From: a candidate division TA06 bacterium DG_78
GTDB taxonomy: Bacteria > Hydrothermota > Tepidihabitantia > SM23-42
Length of the DNA stretch: 27,690 nucleotides
NCBI GenBank assembly: GCA_001303225.1
Contig: LJNI01000001.1
Span: 22,456 to 50,145, forward strand
Direction of reading: 5' to 3'
The notes beneath the pieces are model-generated. The model worked only from the letters and a program-made list of their open reading frames with translations. It was not told the origin of the DNA and searched no databases. Shown here in pieces: positions 7,800 to 16,324 of this stretch (the first letter of the stretch is position 1; every line of letters starts with the position of its first letter). The translations under genes and the position numbers were made by a program.

Positions 7800-8678
7800 A
7801 TGAACAGAGAATATCTATCCAATAAAATTGAAATCTTTATTTCGTACTTACAGAAGGAGAAGAATTATTCTACGCATACACTCAGGGCATACAGAACAGA
7901 TCTTGAAGGTTTCTTTAATTTTCTTGATGAGAAAAAAGAACGAGAGGTCGATAGCCGTACTATTTCTTCCTACATCGGTTTTTTATTAAAATATGGATTC
8001 GATACGAAAACTGTCGCGAGAAAATTGTCGACAATAAAATCGTTTTTCAACGTCCTCAAGAAAAAGGGTTATACTACGGAAAATCCTGCAGCAATGATAA
8101 AAACACCGAAGATTAAGAAACACCTTCCAGGTTTCCTCACGTATCAACAGGTCCAGGAAGGATTAGAAGTCGAAAATGTAAGAGACAGAGCTATTATGGA
8201 AACTCTCTATTCCTGTGGCTTGCGCGCGAGTGAACTAGTCGGTCTCAATGTTGAGGATATCATTTTCGCGCGAGATGAAATTAAGGTAAGGGGAAAGGGA
8301 AACAAGGAAAGGATTATACCTATTGGCAGAGTAGCACGGGACTCGATCGCTCGATATTTACAATCAATGACCTCGGTTAAGCATTACGAATCAGGACTTC
8401 GTCCATTATTTTTGAATTATCGAGGAAAGCGTCTTACGACACGGTCACTACAACGTATTGTCCGGAAATATCTCAGTAAAGTTGCAAAAGCATCAGGAAC
8501 AAATCCTCACATCTTGAGACACAGTTTTGCTACCCATCTTCTTGAAAATGGTGCTGATCTAAGGGCAGTCCAAGAGCTCTTAGGTCACGCATCGCTCTCG
8601 ACTGTACAAATCTACACACACCTTACTACAAAACGTTTAAAAAAGATATACGCCAAGGCACATCCGAGGGCAGAGTGA
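7800..8678 (+). CDS. xerD: Xer-type tyrosine recombinase
   Basis: A 292-residue tyrosine recombinase of XerC/XerD length, which resolves chromosome dimers at dif during division. The N-terminal SAM-like core-binding domain (ISYLQKEKNYSTHTLRAYRTDL) is followed by the catalytic domain with the full set: Arg142 (CGLRASELVGLNVED), Lys166 (RGKGNKERIIPI), His237 and Arg240 (HILRHSFATHLLENGAD), His263 (LLGHASLSTVQIYTHL) and the nucleophile Tyr272. No phage or integron genes are nearby, so a housekeeping role is likely; XerC and XerD cannot be told apart here. It is the first gene of an operon with a small exported protein and a TPR protein; its TGA shares bases with the next GTG start (GTGA). Confidence 0.93.
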   Translation: MNREYLSNKIEIFISYLQKEKNYSTHTLRAYRTDLEGFFNFLDEKKEREVDSRTISSYIGFLLKYGFDTKTVARKLSTIKSFFNVLKKKGYTTENPAAMIKTPKIKKHLPGFLTYQQVQEGLEVENVRDRAIMETLYSCGLRASELVGLNVEDIIFARDEIKVRGKGNKERIIPIGRVARDSIARYLQSMTSVKHYESGLRPLFLNYRGKRLTTRSLQRIVRKYLSKVAKASGTNPHILRHSFATHLLENGADLRAVQELLGHASLSTVQIYTHLTTKRLKKIYAKAHPRAE

Positions 8679-9127
8679 AGCGTACGAGATGGTCGTACAT
8701 ACTAAAGATTATCACTACGGTTATGGTAATTAGCTTCTCCTCTGTTGCTTGCACAAAACGAGGAATATTTCAGGACATACGGCACGGTAATTTTGATAGC
8801 GTGACAAAAGGAAGATATGCTGGTAATGCGACATACCTGCCACAATTACAAGAATTTGAAAGTTTGATCGAACAATTTCGTGATGAAATTGAAACACAGT
8901 ACGATGCCCTGCTACTGATATCAAAACATTTCTTTCCTACTGATGAAACGCTATCGTACAGATTTAAATTTGTGGCTCATGATGAAGAAAAAAATTATCT
9001 CATAATACGGTATTTTGCGCGAACAATGAACCATCCGTTGTATGCTGGTTATCAGATCCAATTTGTTTTCGATATTCATTCAAAAAAATTACTCCATATA
9101 TACACAGATGAGGTTGCCCTTGAGTAG
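8675..9127 (+). CDS. Small exported protein, possible lipoprotein, function unknown
   Basis: A 150-residue protein I do not recognise. It starts with GTG, overlaps the xerD stop by 4 nt and has GAGGG about 7 nt upstream. Residues 1-25 form a signal peptide (positively charged KRTRW, then a hydrophobic stretch) ending in SFSSVACTKRG. Cys26 could be lipidated, but the -3 residue is Ser, which makes the lipobox weak. The mature part has a predicted helix (LQEFESLIEQFRDEIETQYDALLLISKHF) and beta-rich segments (YRFKFVAHDEEKNYLIIRYFAR, YQIQFVFDIHSKKLLHIY). The TPR gene begins inside its last 20 nt, so the two exported proteins may act together in the envelope. Confidence 0.75.
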   Translation: MKRTRWSYILKIITTVMVISFSSVACTKRGIFQDIRHGNFDSVTKGRYAGNATYLPQLQEFESLIEQFRDEIETQYDALLLISKHFFPTDETLSYRFKFVAHDEEKNYLIIRYFARTMNHPLYAGYQIQFVFDIHSKKLLHIYTDEVALE

Positions 9128-11180
9128 CTTGTTACTACTCTTGTTATTCCCTGGAGAAGATTATCTGATCCAACATCGTTTTGACGAGGCATCACGTTAC
9201 TACCATATCATGTCATCAATCGCACCATCATACAATGCCTATTACGAGGAAGCAATCTGCGCTCTAGCAAACGGCGACGTGAATGAGAGTGTAACACTCC
9301 TCCAGTCTATTCCCTCTGAGATCCCTGAGAAGTTCTACTATCTTGGGGTAGCTCACTATCAGCTCGGCATGTATGAACAGGCAATCCACTATTTTGAAAA
9401 TAGTGATGAGGTATGGCAGTGCAATTACTACCGTGCCTTAATGAACTTCAAGCAATATAAGATTTTAGATGCAGAAAAATATTTTGATGTAGTACCAGAG
9501 TCAGATCATAAGAAGCTGTCACTCATCTACCTCAGAGGATACAATCAATTAGTACATGCACAGAAGAAATTTATTGAAGGAGACTATAGTGCTGCGGCTG
9601 AGTTGTACGACACGGTTGAAGGGTATTTTGGATACAAAGAAATTGGTCTCGCACTCTGCTATGCAGAGATGGGCGATTATGATAGGAGTATTGCTTTATT
9701 TGACACAATCATCAAATACAGTACTGATAATCGACTCATAACCCAAAGTATAATTGAAGTAAGTAGAATCTATTACAACATGCAGAAATTCGCACAGGCA
9801 CGAAATTACCTCAAGAATTATCTTGCCATCGAATCTAATGACAGAGCAATCTTTTTAATAGGCAAGATTTTCAGTGATGAGACTCAATACGATTCAGCAG
9901 CATCTTATTTCCGCATGCTTCCCGATTCTATCGATGAATACCTTTTCTATGTAGGCAGGACAGATTATTTTCTTGGGTCATGGGGCAGTGCTGAGCAAAA
10001 ACTATTGGTGCACCGTGAGATTTTCCCTCATTCTGAATATCGTGATCGAACTATGTATATACTCGCTTCTATTAATGTAAAGCGCAAGGAATATTATTCA
10101 GCAATCGATTTCTGGAATGAACTCATTTCATTATATCCAAATTCAATCTACGCAGCCACTGCACTCAAAGGAATTGGTGATGCCTATTTTGATATGGGAG
10201 AGTATTCTAAAGCCTTGCAAGCCTTTCGTAAGGTGAAAGAGTATAATCCAAACCCGAATGTTGAAATGGAGACAACATTAAAAATCTATGAGACACGCTT
10301 TCATCTCGGTAAGTATCCGAGCCTGGTCGATGCATTGCGTAATTACATCGAACATAATAGAGATTCAAAGTTAATCGCTAAAACGCACCTCCGTATTGCA
10401 AAAATTTTGTTTGAGAAAGGATCACTATACCAAAGTCTTTCTGAACTAGAAATAATCATAGACAATTATTATGAATCAATGACTGCCAATGAGGCAATTC
10501 TTGAGAAGGCGAGGATCTACGAACGGCTCGGAAGAAAAAAAGAAATGATACAATCATACCAAAATTTGCTGATGCGACAGAGCGCGGCCGCTTACCATGC
10601 CTACGTTGCCAATGAATTAGGTAGCATCTATCTGAAAGAGTCAAACTATGATTCAGCACTCTATTATTATAATCTTCTGTTAAATTCAGAAAAGTATCGT
10701 GAAAGTGCGATGTTTGAAATCGGGAAAATATATTACACATTAGGACAAGATAAGGGGTCTGAAGCAATGGTAGATAAACTCATCTCTGAATACCCTGCAT
10801 CCGTATTTCTCCTTGATGCTCATATTTTGAAGTCAAAGATCTACAAACATCAAGGGAATTATCAATTAGCAATTACTGTTCTCAACGAATTGATAAAAAG
10901 GGTTGGTCCAAAACCTGAAATATATATTGAAATTGGGAATATTTATTTTGAATTAGAGCAGTATCCAGATGCGCGAGACAATTACCTCAGCGCTGCTCAA
11001 CACTTCAAACAAAAGCGTGATGATGCTGCACAAGCCTTAATTCTTGCAGGTGATGCTTCGTTTGCAATCGATGATAAAAAAAATGCCCAAGAATACTATC
11101 TACAGGCAAATCTTATTGCCAAAACACTTACCATGAAACACCGGGCAGCTGAAAAGATGCGTAAAATTATTGAAGAATAG
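9108..11180 (+). CDS. Exported tetratricopeptide-repeat protein
   Basis: A 690-residue protein made almost wholly of TPR-like helix pairs (for example AHYQLGMYEQAIHYFEN, GDAYFDMGEYSKALQAFRKV, GNIYFELEQYPDARDNYLSA), more than ten by eye, after a short leucine-rich signal peptide (LPLSSLLLLLLFPGED). The frame is open from 9042; I chose the ATG at 9108 because it places the signal peptide at the N-terminus. It overlaps the previous gene by 20 nt. The repeats resemble YbgF/BamD-type periplasmic TPR scaffolds, but no family-specific motif is seen, so its partner is unknown. It is the last gene of the xerD operon and converges on merR. Confidence 0.85.
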   Translation: MRLPLSSLLLLLLFPGEDYLIQHRFDEASRYYHIMSSIAPSYNAYYEEAICALANGDVNESVTLLQSIPSEIPEKFYYLGVAHYQLGMYEQAIHYFENSDEVWQCNYYRALMNFKQYKILDAEKYFDVVPESDHKKLSLIYLRGYNQLVHAQKKFIEGDYSAAAELYDTVEGYFGYKEIGLALCYAEMGDYDRSIALFDTIIKYSTDNRLITQSIIEVSRIYYNMQKFAQARNYLKNYLAIESNDRAIFLIGKIFSDETQYDSAASYFRMLPDSIDEYLFYVGRTDYFLGSWGSAEQKLLVHREIFPHSEYRDRTMYILASINVKRKEYYSAIDFWNELISLYPNSIYAATALKGIGDAYFDMGEYSKALQAFRKVKEYNPNPNVEMETTLKIYETRFHLGKYPSLVDALRNYIEHNRDSKLIAKTHLRIAKILFEKGSLYQSLSELEIIIDNYYESMTANEAILEKARIYERLGRKKEMIQSYQNLLMRQSAAAYHAYVANELGSIYLKESNYDSALYYYNLLLNSEKYRESAMFEIGKIYYTLGQDKGSEAMVDKLISEYPASVFLLDAHILKSKIYKHQGNYQLAITVLNELIKRVGPKPEIYIEIGNIYFELEQYPDARDNYLSAAQHFKQKRDDAAQALILAGDASFAIDDKKNAQEYYLQANLIAKTLTMKHRAAEKMRKIIEE

Positions 11181-11242
11181 AATGACATAAACAGTTTTTT
11201 TAAACAATCCTATTTGTTACATCCCAATGTAAATCTTATTTT

Positions 11243-11288
11243 AAGGTATAGGATTGTCAATTCTATACCTCGACGAACGAAGTGAGGT
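11243..11288. terminator. Overlapping hairpins between convergent genes
   Basis: Between the TPR gene (plus) and merR (minus) lie two competing inverted repeats. The first is a 27-bp near-perfect palindrome (about 11243-11269) with arms AGGTATAG and CTATACCT and a pairing interior; on the minus strand it is followed by TTAAAATAAGATTT. The second (about 11266-11287) pairs ACCTC with GAGGT plus AC/GT across a small bulge, and on the plus strand is followed by TTATTTT. They share ACCT, so only one forms at a time. A bidirectional terminator is the simplest reading. Confidence 0.5.
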
Positions 11289-11621
11289 TTATTTTATGAA
11301 TGCCCTAATCTTTTTGAGTTCCTCCCTTATTTCTCGTAAAATTTTGGTGCCATTACGCAGCGGAAGAGAAAGTTGCTCAGGACCTTCGGTAACAGAGAGC
11401 AGCTTTTTTTTAGCACCAGCAATGGTATAACCTTGGTCATATAAAACTGTCTTTATCATCCGTACAACATCGATATCCTTTCTCGAATAATATCTTCTAC
11501 CAATGCGATTTCTCTTTGGTTTCAAGATAGCAAACTCTTTCTCCCAATATCTTAAGATATAGGGTTTGAGCTGTAACGAATCAGCTACTTCTTTTATTGA
11601 AAAAAATTCCTTATCGGTCAT
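11289..11621 (-). CDS. MerR-family regulator (short form)
   Basis: A 110-residue protein with an N-terminal MerR winged helix-turn-helix: FFSIKEVADSLQLKPYILRYWEKEF, then the wing RNRIGRRYYSRKDIDVVRMI. The C-terminal 35 residues are a short charged helix (KILREIREELKKIRAFIK) suited to dimerisation, with no metal-binding cysteines or drug-binding domain. It is the HspR-like or RacA-like small MerR type found after housekeeping operons in many candidate phyla; the target is unknown. A strong AAGGAGGG site precedes the ATG. It lies 95 nt after gpsA on the same strand. Confidence 0.88.
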   Translation of the reverse strand: MTDKEFFSIKEVADSLQLKPYILRYWEKEFAILKPKRNRIGRRYYSRKDIDVVRMIKTVLYDQGYTIAGAKKKLLSVTEGPEQLSLPLRNGTKILREIREELKKIRAFIK

Positions 11622-11639
11622 TTGCCCTCCTTAGTCCAA

Positions 11640-11720
11640 AGGACTTAGATTCAGACGGATAGACGGATAAAAATCTGTTTGAATCCACTTCCATCTGTTT
11701 GCATCTAATAACGAAGTTAT
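11640..11720 (-). repeat. Inverted and direct repeats between gpsA and merR
   Basis: This short gap is unusually structured. A 13-bp stem pairs 11648-11660 with 11673-11685 (two G-U pairs if read on the plus strand, C-A mismatches on the minus strand). A direct repeat ATCTGTTTG(A/C)ATC occurs at 11673-11685 and again at about 11693-11705. AATAAC and GTTATT form a small hairpin over the gpsA stop codon. GGATAGACGGAT adds a further 8-bp tandem. It may be a degenerate intergenic repeat or a processing site; I cannot assign a function. Confidence 0.4.
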
Positions 11721-12706
11721 TCATGTTTTAATGATCTCGTCATTAAATCTCTAATGCCCTCTTGAGGAGATTTCTTATGGAAGAGTATCTCACAGACGAC
11801 CTCACAAATTGGCACATCAATATGGTTTTGGTCTGCCAATTTCTTAACGGCCTCGGCTGTGGGAACGCCCTCAGCAATCATAACCATTTCTGAACGTGCT
11901 CGTTCGAGTATCTTACCCTCGCCAATTTTTCTGCCCAATGTATGATTGCGTGATTCTTCACTGAATGAGGTGGTTACTAAATCACCGAGTCCTGAAAGTC
12001 CCCAGAAGGTTTTTGCATCAGCACCCATTTTTACTCCGAGCCGCTGAATCTCAACAATTCCTCTTGCAATAAGTGCTCCTTTAGCATTACTCCCAAATCC
12101 TAATCCATCACTTATGCCGCAGGCGAGTGCAATAATATTTTTAAATGCAGCGCCAAGCTCCACACCGATAATATCGCTACCTTGATAGATACGGAAAACA
12201 TTTGTTGTAAGTTGGCGCTGTAATTCTTGTACTCCTACAGGATCTGAACCGACTAAGACTGCTGCGGTTGGTTCACCACGAATGATTTCATTGGCAATAC
12301 ATGGACCAGAGAGTACATAAATCTTTCCTCGTGCTTGGGGTAATTGATTAATAATCTCAGAAGGTCGTCTCAACGTATTGACATCTATCCCCTTAACGAG
12401 GCTCAAATAATAATCACTCAATGCTCTCATGTTTTGCATAGTGTCAATAACATCACTCAGAACCTGTGACGGGATGGCGAAGACTACGATGTCAACGTTA
12501 TCCAAGATTGTGTCAATTTTCCAATCAATTACAATCTCATTCGGGATCGTATGGCCAATGAGGAAAGGTTCATTGTTCCGTGTTTCATTCACCGTACGAG
12601 CCCGATCTCTATCGTATTCCCAAATTTTTATTACATGACCATTGTGATGCTGCATAATACCAAAGACTGAACCCCAATTACCACATCCCAATATACCGAT
12701 CTTCAT
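11717..12706 (-). CDS. gpsA: Glycerol-3-phosphate dehydrogenase [NAD(P)+]
   Basis: A 329-residue GpsA, which reduces dihydroxyacetone phosphate to sn-glycerol-3-P, the backbone of phospholipids. The N-terminal Rossmann motif is ILGCGNWG. The substrate and NAD(P) region includes LSGPCIANEI, the catalytic-lysine segment LGAAFKNIIALACGISDGL and the motif GLSGLGDLVTTSFSEESRN. A frame opens at a TTG (12715), but the ATG at 12706 is chosen: it gives the Rossmann fold its normal start and overlaps the plsY stop as ATGA. PlsY, immediately upstream, uses the glycerol-3-P made here. Confidence 0.96.
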   Translation of the reverse strand: MKIGILGCGNWGSVFGIMQHHNGHVIKIWEYDRDRARTVNETRNNEPFLIGHTIPNEIVIDWKIDTILDNVDIVVFAIPSQVLSDVIDTMQNMRALSDYYLSLVKGIDVNTLRRPSEIINQLPQARGKIYVLSGPCIANEIIRGEPTAAVLVGSDPVGVQELQRQLTTNVFRIYQGSDIIGVELGAAFKNIIALACGISDGLGFGSNAKGALIARGIVEIQRLGVKMGADAKTFWGLSGLGDLVTTSFSEESRNHTLGRKIGEGKILERARSEMVMIAEGVPTAEAVKKLADQNHIDVPICEVVCEILFHKKSPQEGIRDLMTRSLKHE

Positions 12707-13290
12707 TTCTTCCAAAAAATTGTCTTGGGTTCCTCTTTCTTTATTAACCTCTTAATGTTCATACGGTGGGCGAAAATCACAACCAACGCAATAACGAGGA
12801 GCAAAATCCTATCGATATTCTGTCCTTCGTGTATAACGAGTGCAATCAACGGTAGCGCGATGGCAAAGATCATTGATGCAAATGACACCAGGTAGGTGCT
12901 CAAATAAATAATTACCCAAATAACGAGCGAAATAATAAAAGTAACTGGTGTCAAACCAATTGCAACGCCAATAGTTGTAGAAATACCTTTGCCGCCTCTA
13001 AAATGGAACAGTGGATTGAATATGTGGCCGAGTATTGCACCTGCACCTGCTACAGCAGCAGAAAGGGTAAGCCCCTTCGCAAGCAATACAGGTGTCAGAC
13101 CTTTTAGACCATCAAGAATAAATCCAAGAAAGAAAAAAGGCAACCCCAGAGTTCGCCCCAGATTTGTTGCACCAATATTACCACTGCCAACAGCCTTTAA
13201 ATCAATGCCTTTTATTCGTGCAATAATATATGAGAAGGGAATGACGCCAAAGAAAAATCCAATAAAAAAGGAGATCGTATAATATGCCAT
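12703..13290 (-). CDS. plsY: Acyl-phosphate:glycerol-3-phosphate acyltransferase
   Basis: A 195-residue integral membrane enzyme of the PlsY family, which transfers an acyl group from acyl-phosphate to position 1 of glycerol-3-P. All three family motifs are seen: GSGNIGATNLGR (about residues 36-47), DGLKG (about 60-64) and LGHIFNPLFHFRGGKGIST (about 87-105). Hydrophobic helices surround them (IGFFFGVIPFSYIIA at the start and a long apolar C-terminal half). It begins 1 nt after der ends, and its TGA overlaps the gpsA ATG, so the two phospholipid genes are coupled. Confidence 0.96.
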   Translation of the reverse strand: MAYYTISFFIGFFFGVIPFSYIIARIKGIDLKAVGSGNIGATNLGRTLGLPFFFLGFILDGLKGLTPVLLAKGLTLSAAVAGAGAILGHIFNPLFHFRGGKGISTTIGVAIGLTPVTFIISLVIWVIIYLSTYLVSFASMIFAIALPLIALVIHEGQNIDRILLLVIALVVIFAHRMNIKRLIKKEEPKTIFWKK

Positions 13291-13291
13291 A

Positions 13292-14569
13292 TCACCGCCG
13301 TTTTACTATTTTTGTTTTGATGAGAATGGGTACGCCGTTAAATCCAAAGTAATTTCGCAGTGTATTTCTCAAATATTTTATGTAATGTTCCTTGACTCTT
13401 GTAGCAAGGGTGGCTCTGAAGATTGGTGGTCTCCTTCCTACTTGTGCCAATTTTATGATTTCACCACTGGCTGGCGGTTGAATGTTATGTACGATAGTAT
13501 TGAGGACATCCTGCTCAACGACTTTATTACTTTCAACAAAAATATCGACAACGCGATTCATGAGAACATCGATACCCTTACTCTGTTTGGCAGATATCGG
13601 AATAATTGGCACAAAGTCCAAAAATGTAAATGACTGCCGTGTCGCTGGAACAATTTTGTGCAGATTATTCTTTTCAATTAAATCAATCTTATTCGGTACA
13701 ATCAGCAATCCTTTTGCTTTTGACAGAATGAGTGATGCAATACGCCGGTCTTGTTCAACGACACCCTCAGTGGAGTCGAAAAGTAATATGACAACATCAG
13801 CACGTTCAATGAATCTCACCGCTCTCGTCATCGAATAAAACTCAATCGGTTCCCTTATACGGGAGCGTTTACGTATGCCGCACGTATCAATAATTTCCAT
13901 CCCCTGCTCTCTATACGTGAACTGGGCATTAACCATATCTCGTGTTGTCCCTGGTTCTTCATCAACAATCGCTCGTTCTTCATTGATGATTGAATTTAAG
14001 AGCGTTGACTTACCGCTATTTGGTCTTCCCAAAATCAGAAGTCTGAGTACGTTCTTGTCTTCTCGGATCTTCTTCAATTCAGGGAGCACCTTTACTGTCG
14101 CATCCAACACATCACCAAAACCGATACCAGCCTCAGCAGAAACAGGGAACATATCGTCAAAACCAAACCGAGAAAACTCCAATGCCTTTATCTCATCTCT
14201 CTTGGTATCGATTTTATTTACCAATAAAAATACCTTCTTATTCACTTTACGTATCTGATCATTGATCTCTTCATCACCAGGTTTTAAACCAACTTTCCCA
14301 TCAACAATAAAATATATTACATCAGCTTCCTCTAAGGCACGTTCAATCTGCTTGGTTATTTTACTCGCCAGACGGTGTTTTTCATCAGGAAAGAATCCGC
14401 CTGTGTCGATAAGATCAAACCCCTTGCCCAACCATTGCACCTCTCCGAAAATTCTGTCACGTGTCACACCAGGTTCTCTGTACACCACGCTCATTTTCAT
14501 GCCGGTCAATCGATTAAAGATAGTCGATTTACCAACATTCTTACGGCCAACGATTACAACTGTAGACAT
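13292..14569 (-). CDS. der: Ribosome-biogenesis GTPase Der (EngA)
   Basis: A 425-residue double-GTPase needed for 50S assembly. G domain 1 has GRKNVGKSTIFNRL (about 8-21), the DTGG switch and NKID. G domain 2 has GRPNSGKSTLLNSI (about 180-193), DTCGI in place of the usual DTAGI, and NKIDL. A KH-like C-terminal domain follows, ending in basic residues (IKTKIVKRR). An AAGGA lies about 9 nt before the ATG. The first 16 nt overlap the 3' end of the radical SAM gene, so translation is likely coupled. The neighbours on both sides match an order common in Firmicutes (DUF512, der, plsY, gpsA). Confidence 0.97.
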   Translation of the reverse strand: MSTVVIVGRKNVGKSTIFNRLTGMKMSVVYREPGVTRDRIFGEVQWLGKGFDLIDTGGFFPDEKHRLASKITKQIERALEEADVIYFIVDGKVGLKPGDEEINDQIRKVNKKVFLLVNKIDTKRDEIKALEFSRFGFDDMFPVSAEAGIGFGDVLDATVKVLPELKKIREDKNVLRLLILGRPNSGKSTLLNSIINEERAIVDEEPGTTRDMVNAQFTYREQGMEIIDTCGIRKRSRIREPIEFYSMTRAVRFIERADVVILLFDSTEGVVEQDRRIASLILSKAKGLLIVPNKIDLIEKNNLHKIVPATRQSFTFLDFVPIIPISAKQSKGIDVLMNRVVDIFVESNKVVEQDVLNTIVHNIQPPASGEIIKLAQVGRRPPIFRATLATRVKEHYIKYLRNTLRNYFGFNGVPILIKTKIVKRR

Positions 14570-15789
14570 TTAAGTAGTTCCTTCAAAGAACGTGGTGATA
14601 CGAATACGCGTCTATCATCAAATGTTTTGCCATCAATAAATTGGTTTGACTCATTAACACAATTGGGTGGTAAAACGATGCGGTCGTAGTTTCTCTCTTG
14701 ATTCACTATTGTTTGGGCAAAATCATGTGCACTAATCAGGCCTGATACAGTTACCGTCTTTCCAAATAAAGAATTTTCAACACTTACGACGTCAATGTTA
14801 CTGCTGTCTACATAATTGAGGTCTATTAGTTTCATTTTCAGCATATGCAGAAAGGGCATTGCCGATCTGCTGGTGAGGATTAAAAAAATTCCCTTCGTCT
14901 TCTTCATTGTATCCAATATTGTCACTTCGTCAATAAGCTGCCTCACCATACCTATCCCATTTTCATACTGTGGGAAATCATCATAGTATGAAGCCTCTGG
15001 TATTGAGAAACCAGCTTTGATATAAAATTCATCAGCACAATATACTAACCCGATTTTGTATTTCCCCCTGAATTGTCTGTGTAACTCATCAATAATAGCT
15101 ATTGTTTCTCTTGCTAATTTTTTAGATACCAGTGTAACACCTTTGAGATATTTGGTTTTTCCTACGGGAACAACGCCAATTGATGCGACACCAGGATACA
15201 GCTTACTGAGATCAGTAATTGTCTTGACAACATGTGCACCGTCAGTAATCCCAGGAATGAGTACTACTTGGCAGTGCAGACGTATATTGTTGTCAATGAG
15301 TGATGAAAGATAGTTCATAATGAGACCAGCTTTTTCGTTTTTAAACAACTGTATTCGCATACGTGGGTCAGTTGTATGGACTGATATGTATAGGGGTGAA
15401 AGCTTTAGTCGCGCGATTCTCGAAATATCCACTATGCTGAGGTTGGTCAAACTTAAAAAATTACCAAAGAGAAATGATAATCGATAGTCATCATCACGAA
15501 AGTAGAGTTCTTTTCGAAGTCCCCTTGGAAGACCATTAATAAAACAGAAATGACAATTATTTTCACATGTGCGATATCGTGGTTCTTCTACATCAATCAT
15601 CATCTGTTCATGTGGTTTAAAAATGATATACCTTTTATCCCTCCCAGTGTCTATCAAAACTTTTCGAACCCTCGTAACGTCGTTATAAAATCGAAATTCC
15701 AAAACGTCTTCGATTTTTTGATTGTCGATTGCCACGAGTGTCGCATTCTTTGGAATTCTTAAATCCTGAGAGGTGACTATCCTAAGCAT
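14554..15789 (-). CDS. Radical SAM protein with DUF512
   Basis: A 411-residue member of the DUF512 radical SAM family, conserved beside der in many bacteria; its reaction is not known. The N-terminus (TLVAIDNQKIEDVLEFRFYND) is PDZ-like. The radical SAM cluster ligands are Cys75, Cys79 and Cys82 in CENNCHFCFINGLPRG, followed by the family's LRKELYFRDDDYRLSFLFGN segment. The C-terminal half is DUF512 (VYCADEFYIKAGFSIP, SAMPFLHML, TVTVSGLISAHD). It is the first gene of a five-gene minus-strand operon. Its promoter -10 lies just 5 nt from the ATG, so the mRNA should be leaderless. Confidence 0.92.
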   Translation of the reverse strand: MLRIVTSQDLRIPKNATLVAIDNQKIEDVLEFRFYNDVTRVRKVLIDTGRDKRYIIFKPHEQMMIDVEEPRYRTCENNCHFCFINGLPRGLRKELYFRDDDYRLSFLFGNFLSLTNLSIVDISRIARLKLSPLYISVHTTDPRMRIQLFKNEKAGLIMNYLSSLIDNNIRLHCQVVLIPGITDGAHVVKTITDLSKLYPGVASIGVVPVGKTKYLKGVTLVSKKLARETIAIIDELHRQFRGKYKIGLVYCADEFYIKAGFSIPEASYYDDFPQYENGIGMVRQLIDEVTILDTMKKTKGIFLILTSRSAMPFLHMLKMKLIDLNYVDSSNIDVVSVENSLFGKTVTVSGLISAHDFAQTIVNQERNYDRIVLPPNCVNESNQFIDGKTFDDRRVFVSPRSLKELLKCLQL

Positions 15790-15794
15790 AAGGA

Positions 15795-15823
15795 ATTATA
15801 AGATAAATATCCATAAAATTCAA
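15795..15823 (-). promoter_or_regulatory. Promoter of the DUF512-der-plsY-gpsA-merR operon
   Basis: On the minus strand TTGAAT (15823-15818) is followed after 17 bp by a perfect TATAAT (15800-15795). The -10 ends 5 nt before the ATG at 15789, so initiation at the usual distance would fall on or next to the start codon. Confidence 0.7.
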
Positions 15824-15841
15824 GTGCTTCTTTAACTCAGA

Positions 15842-15877
15842 GATTACAGTGATTTTCATAAGATTACAACGATTATA
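15842..15877. repeat. GATTACAGTGAT-type repeat, copy pair 1
   Basis: GATTACAGTGATTTT at 15842-15856 is followed 20 bp later by a degenerate copy, GATTACAACGATTAT. The pair lies between the divergent promoters of the DUF512 operon and tRNA-Leu. The same 12-mer occurs twice at 16607-16643. Confidence 0.55.
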
Positions 15878-15892
15878 ACTCTGCCAAATATA

Positions 15893-15920
15893 TTGACAAC
15901 CCTTATTTTCTGATTAGAAT
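15893..15920 (+). promoter_or_regulatory. Promoter of tRNA-Leu
   Basis: A perfect TTGACA (15893-15898), a 16-bp spacer and TAGAAT (15915-15920). The tRNA begins about 105 nt after the -10. Confidence 0.65.
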
Positions 15921-15997
15921 CGATTGCATGGCACATAATAGTGGGCAGTTCTTGTAAGCTCCCATTACTGTTTACTGACTACTCGCAACTGTCTACT

Positions 15998-16018
15998 CCA
16001 ATGCACCGAGTGCATTGG
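15998..16018 (+). ncRNA. Hairpin in the tRNA-Leu leader
   Basis: Arms CCAATGCAC and GTGCATTGG form a perfect 9-bp stem with the 3-nt loop CGA, ending 6 nt before the first base of tRNA-Leu. There is no U tract after it, so it is not a terminator. It may help processing of the precursor. Confidence 0.6.
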
Positions 16019-16024
16019 TTTAAT

Positions 16025-16106
16025 GCCGGGGTGGTGGAATTGGCAGACACATACGTTTGAGGGGCGTAGGCCTTCGGGCATGCGGGTTCAAATCCCGCCT
16101 CCGGCA
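16025..16106 (+). tRNA. tRNA-Leu (anticodon GAG)
   Basis: An 82-nt class II tRNA. The acceptor stem pairs GCCGGGG with CTCCGGC and has discriminator A. The anticodon stem TACGT/GCGTA closes the loop TTGAGGG, giving GAG. A variable arm (GGCCTTCGGGCA) and the T loop GGGTTCAAATCCC follow. CCA is not encoded. Confidence 0.95.
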
Positions 16107-16170
16107 TCCCTCAACAAAACAGTAAGCACTACGCAGTAGGGACTATGCACCATGGTAAATGTGTTGAAAG

Positions 16171-16197
16171 TTAAAAGTTAAACCCTGTCTGGTTATT
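16171..16197 (+). repeat. 27-bp direct repeat, copy 1
   Basis: Identical over 27 bp to 16472-16498; the core is GTTAAACCCTGTCTGGTTAT. The sequences just after both copies also look alike (a GCCC- or GCC-then-A run). Confidence 0.85.
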
Positions 16198-16324
16198 TGC
16201 CCAAAAGGCGCTATACCAGCGGTGAAATTATGAAGGAGAATACGAAACCAAGAAAAAAGAATCAAGAAAAAAGAATCAGGCCTTTAGCGTTCCACACTTT
16301 ATAAATGGTCGGATTTGTCAAAAA

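Noticed and set aside
11233..11260. A minus-strand TTGACA-16-TAAGAT that would read antisense into the TPR gene
   Set aside because: It is embedded in the palindrome of the terminator region and no gene lies downstream. AT-rich chance is more likely, though an antisense RNA cannot be excluded.
13385..14689. Long plus-strand frames opposite der and its start
   Set aside because: They are shadow frames of a well-conserved gene, with no recognisable protein features.
16230..16304. A 24-codon frame rich in Lys/Arg in the tRNA-Leu/tRNA-Gln gap
   Set aside because: It has no Shine-Dalgarno or promoter, its basic composition comes from the AAGAAAAAAGAATC duplication, and it matches no family I know.
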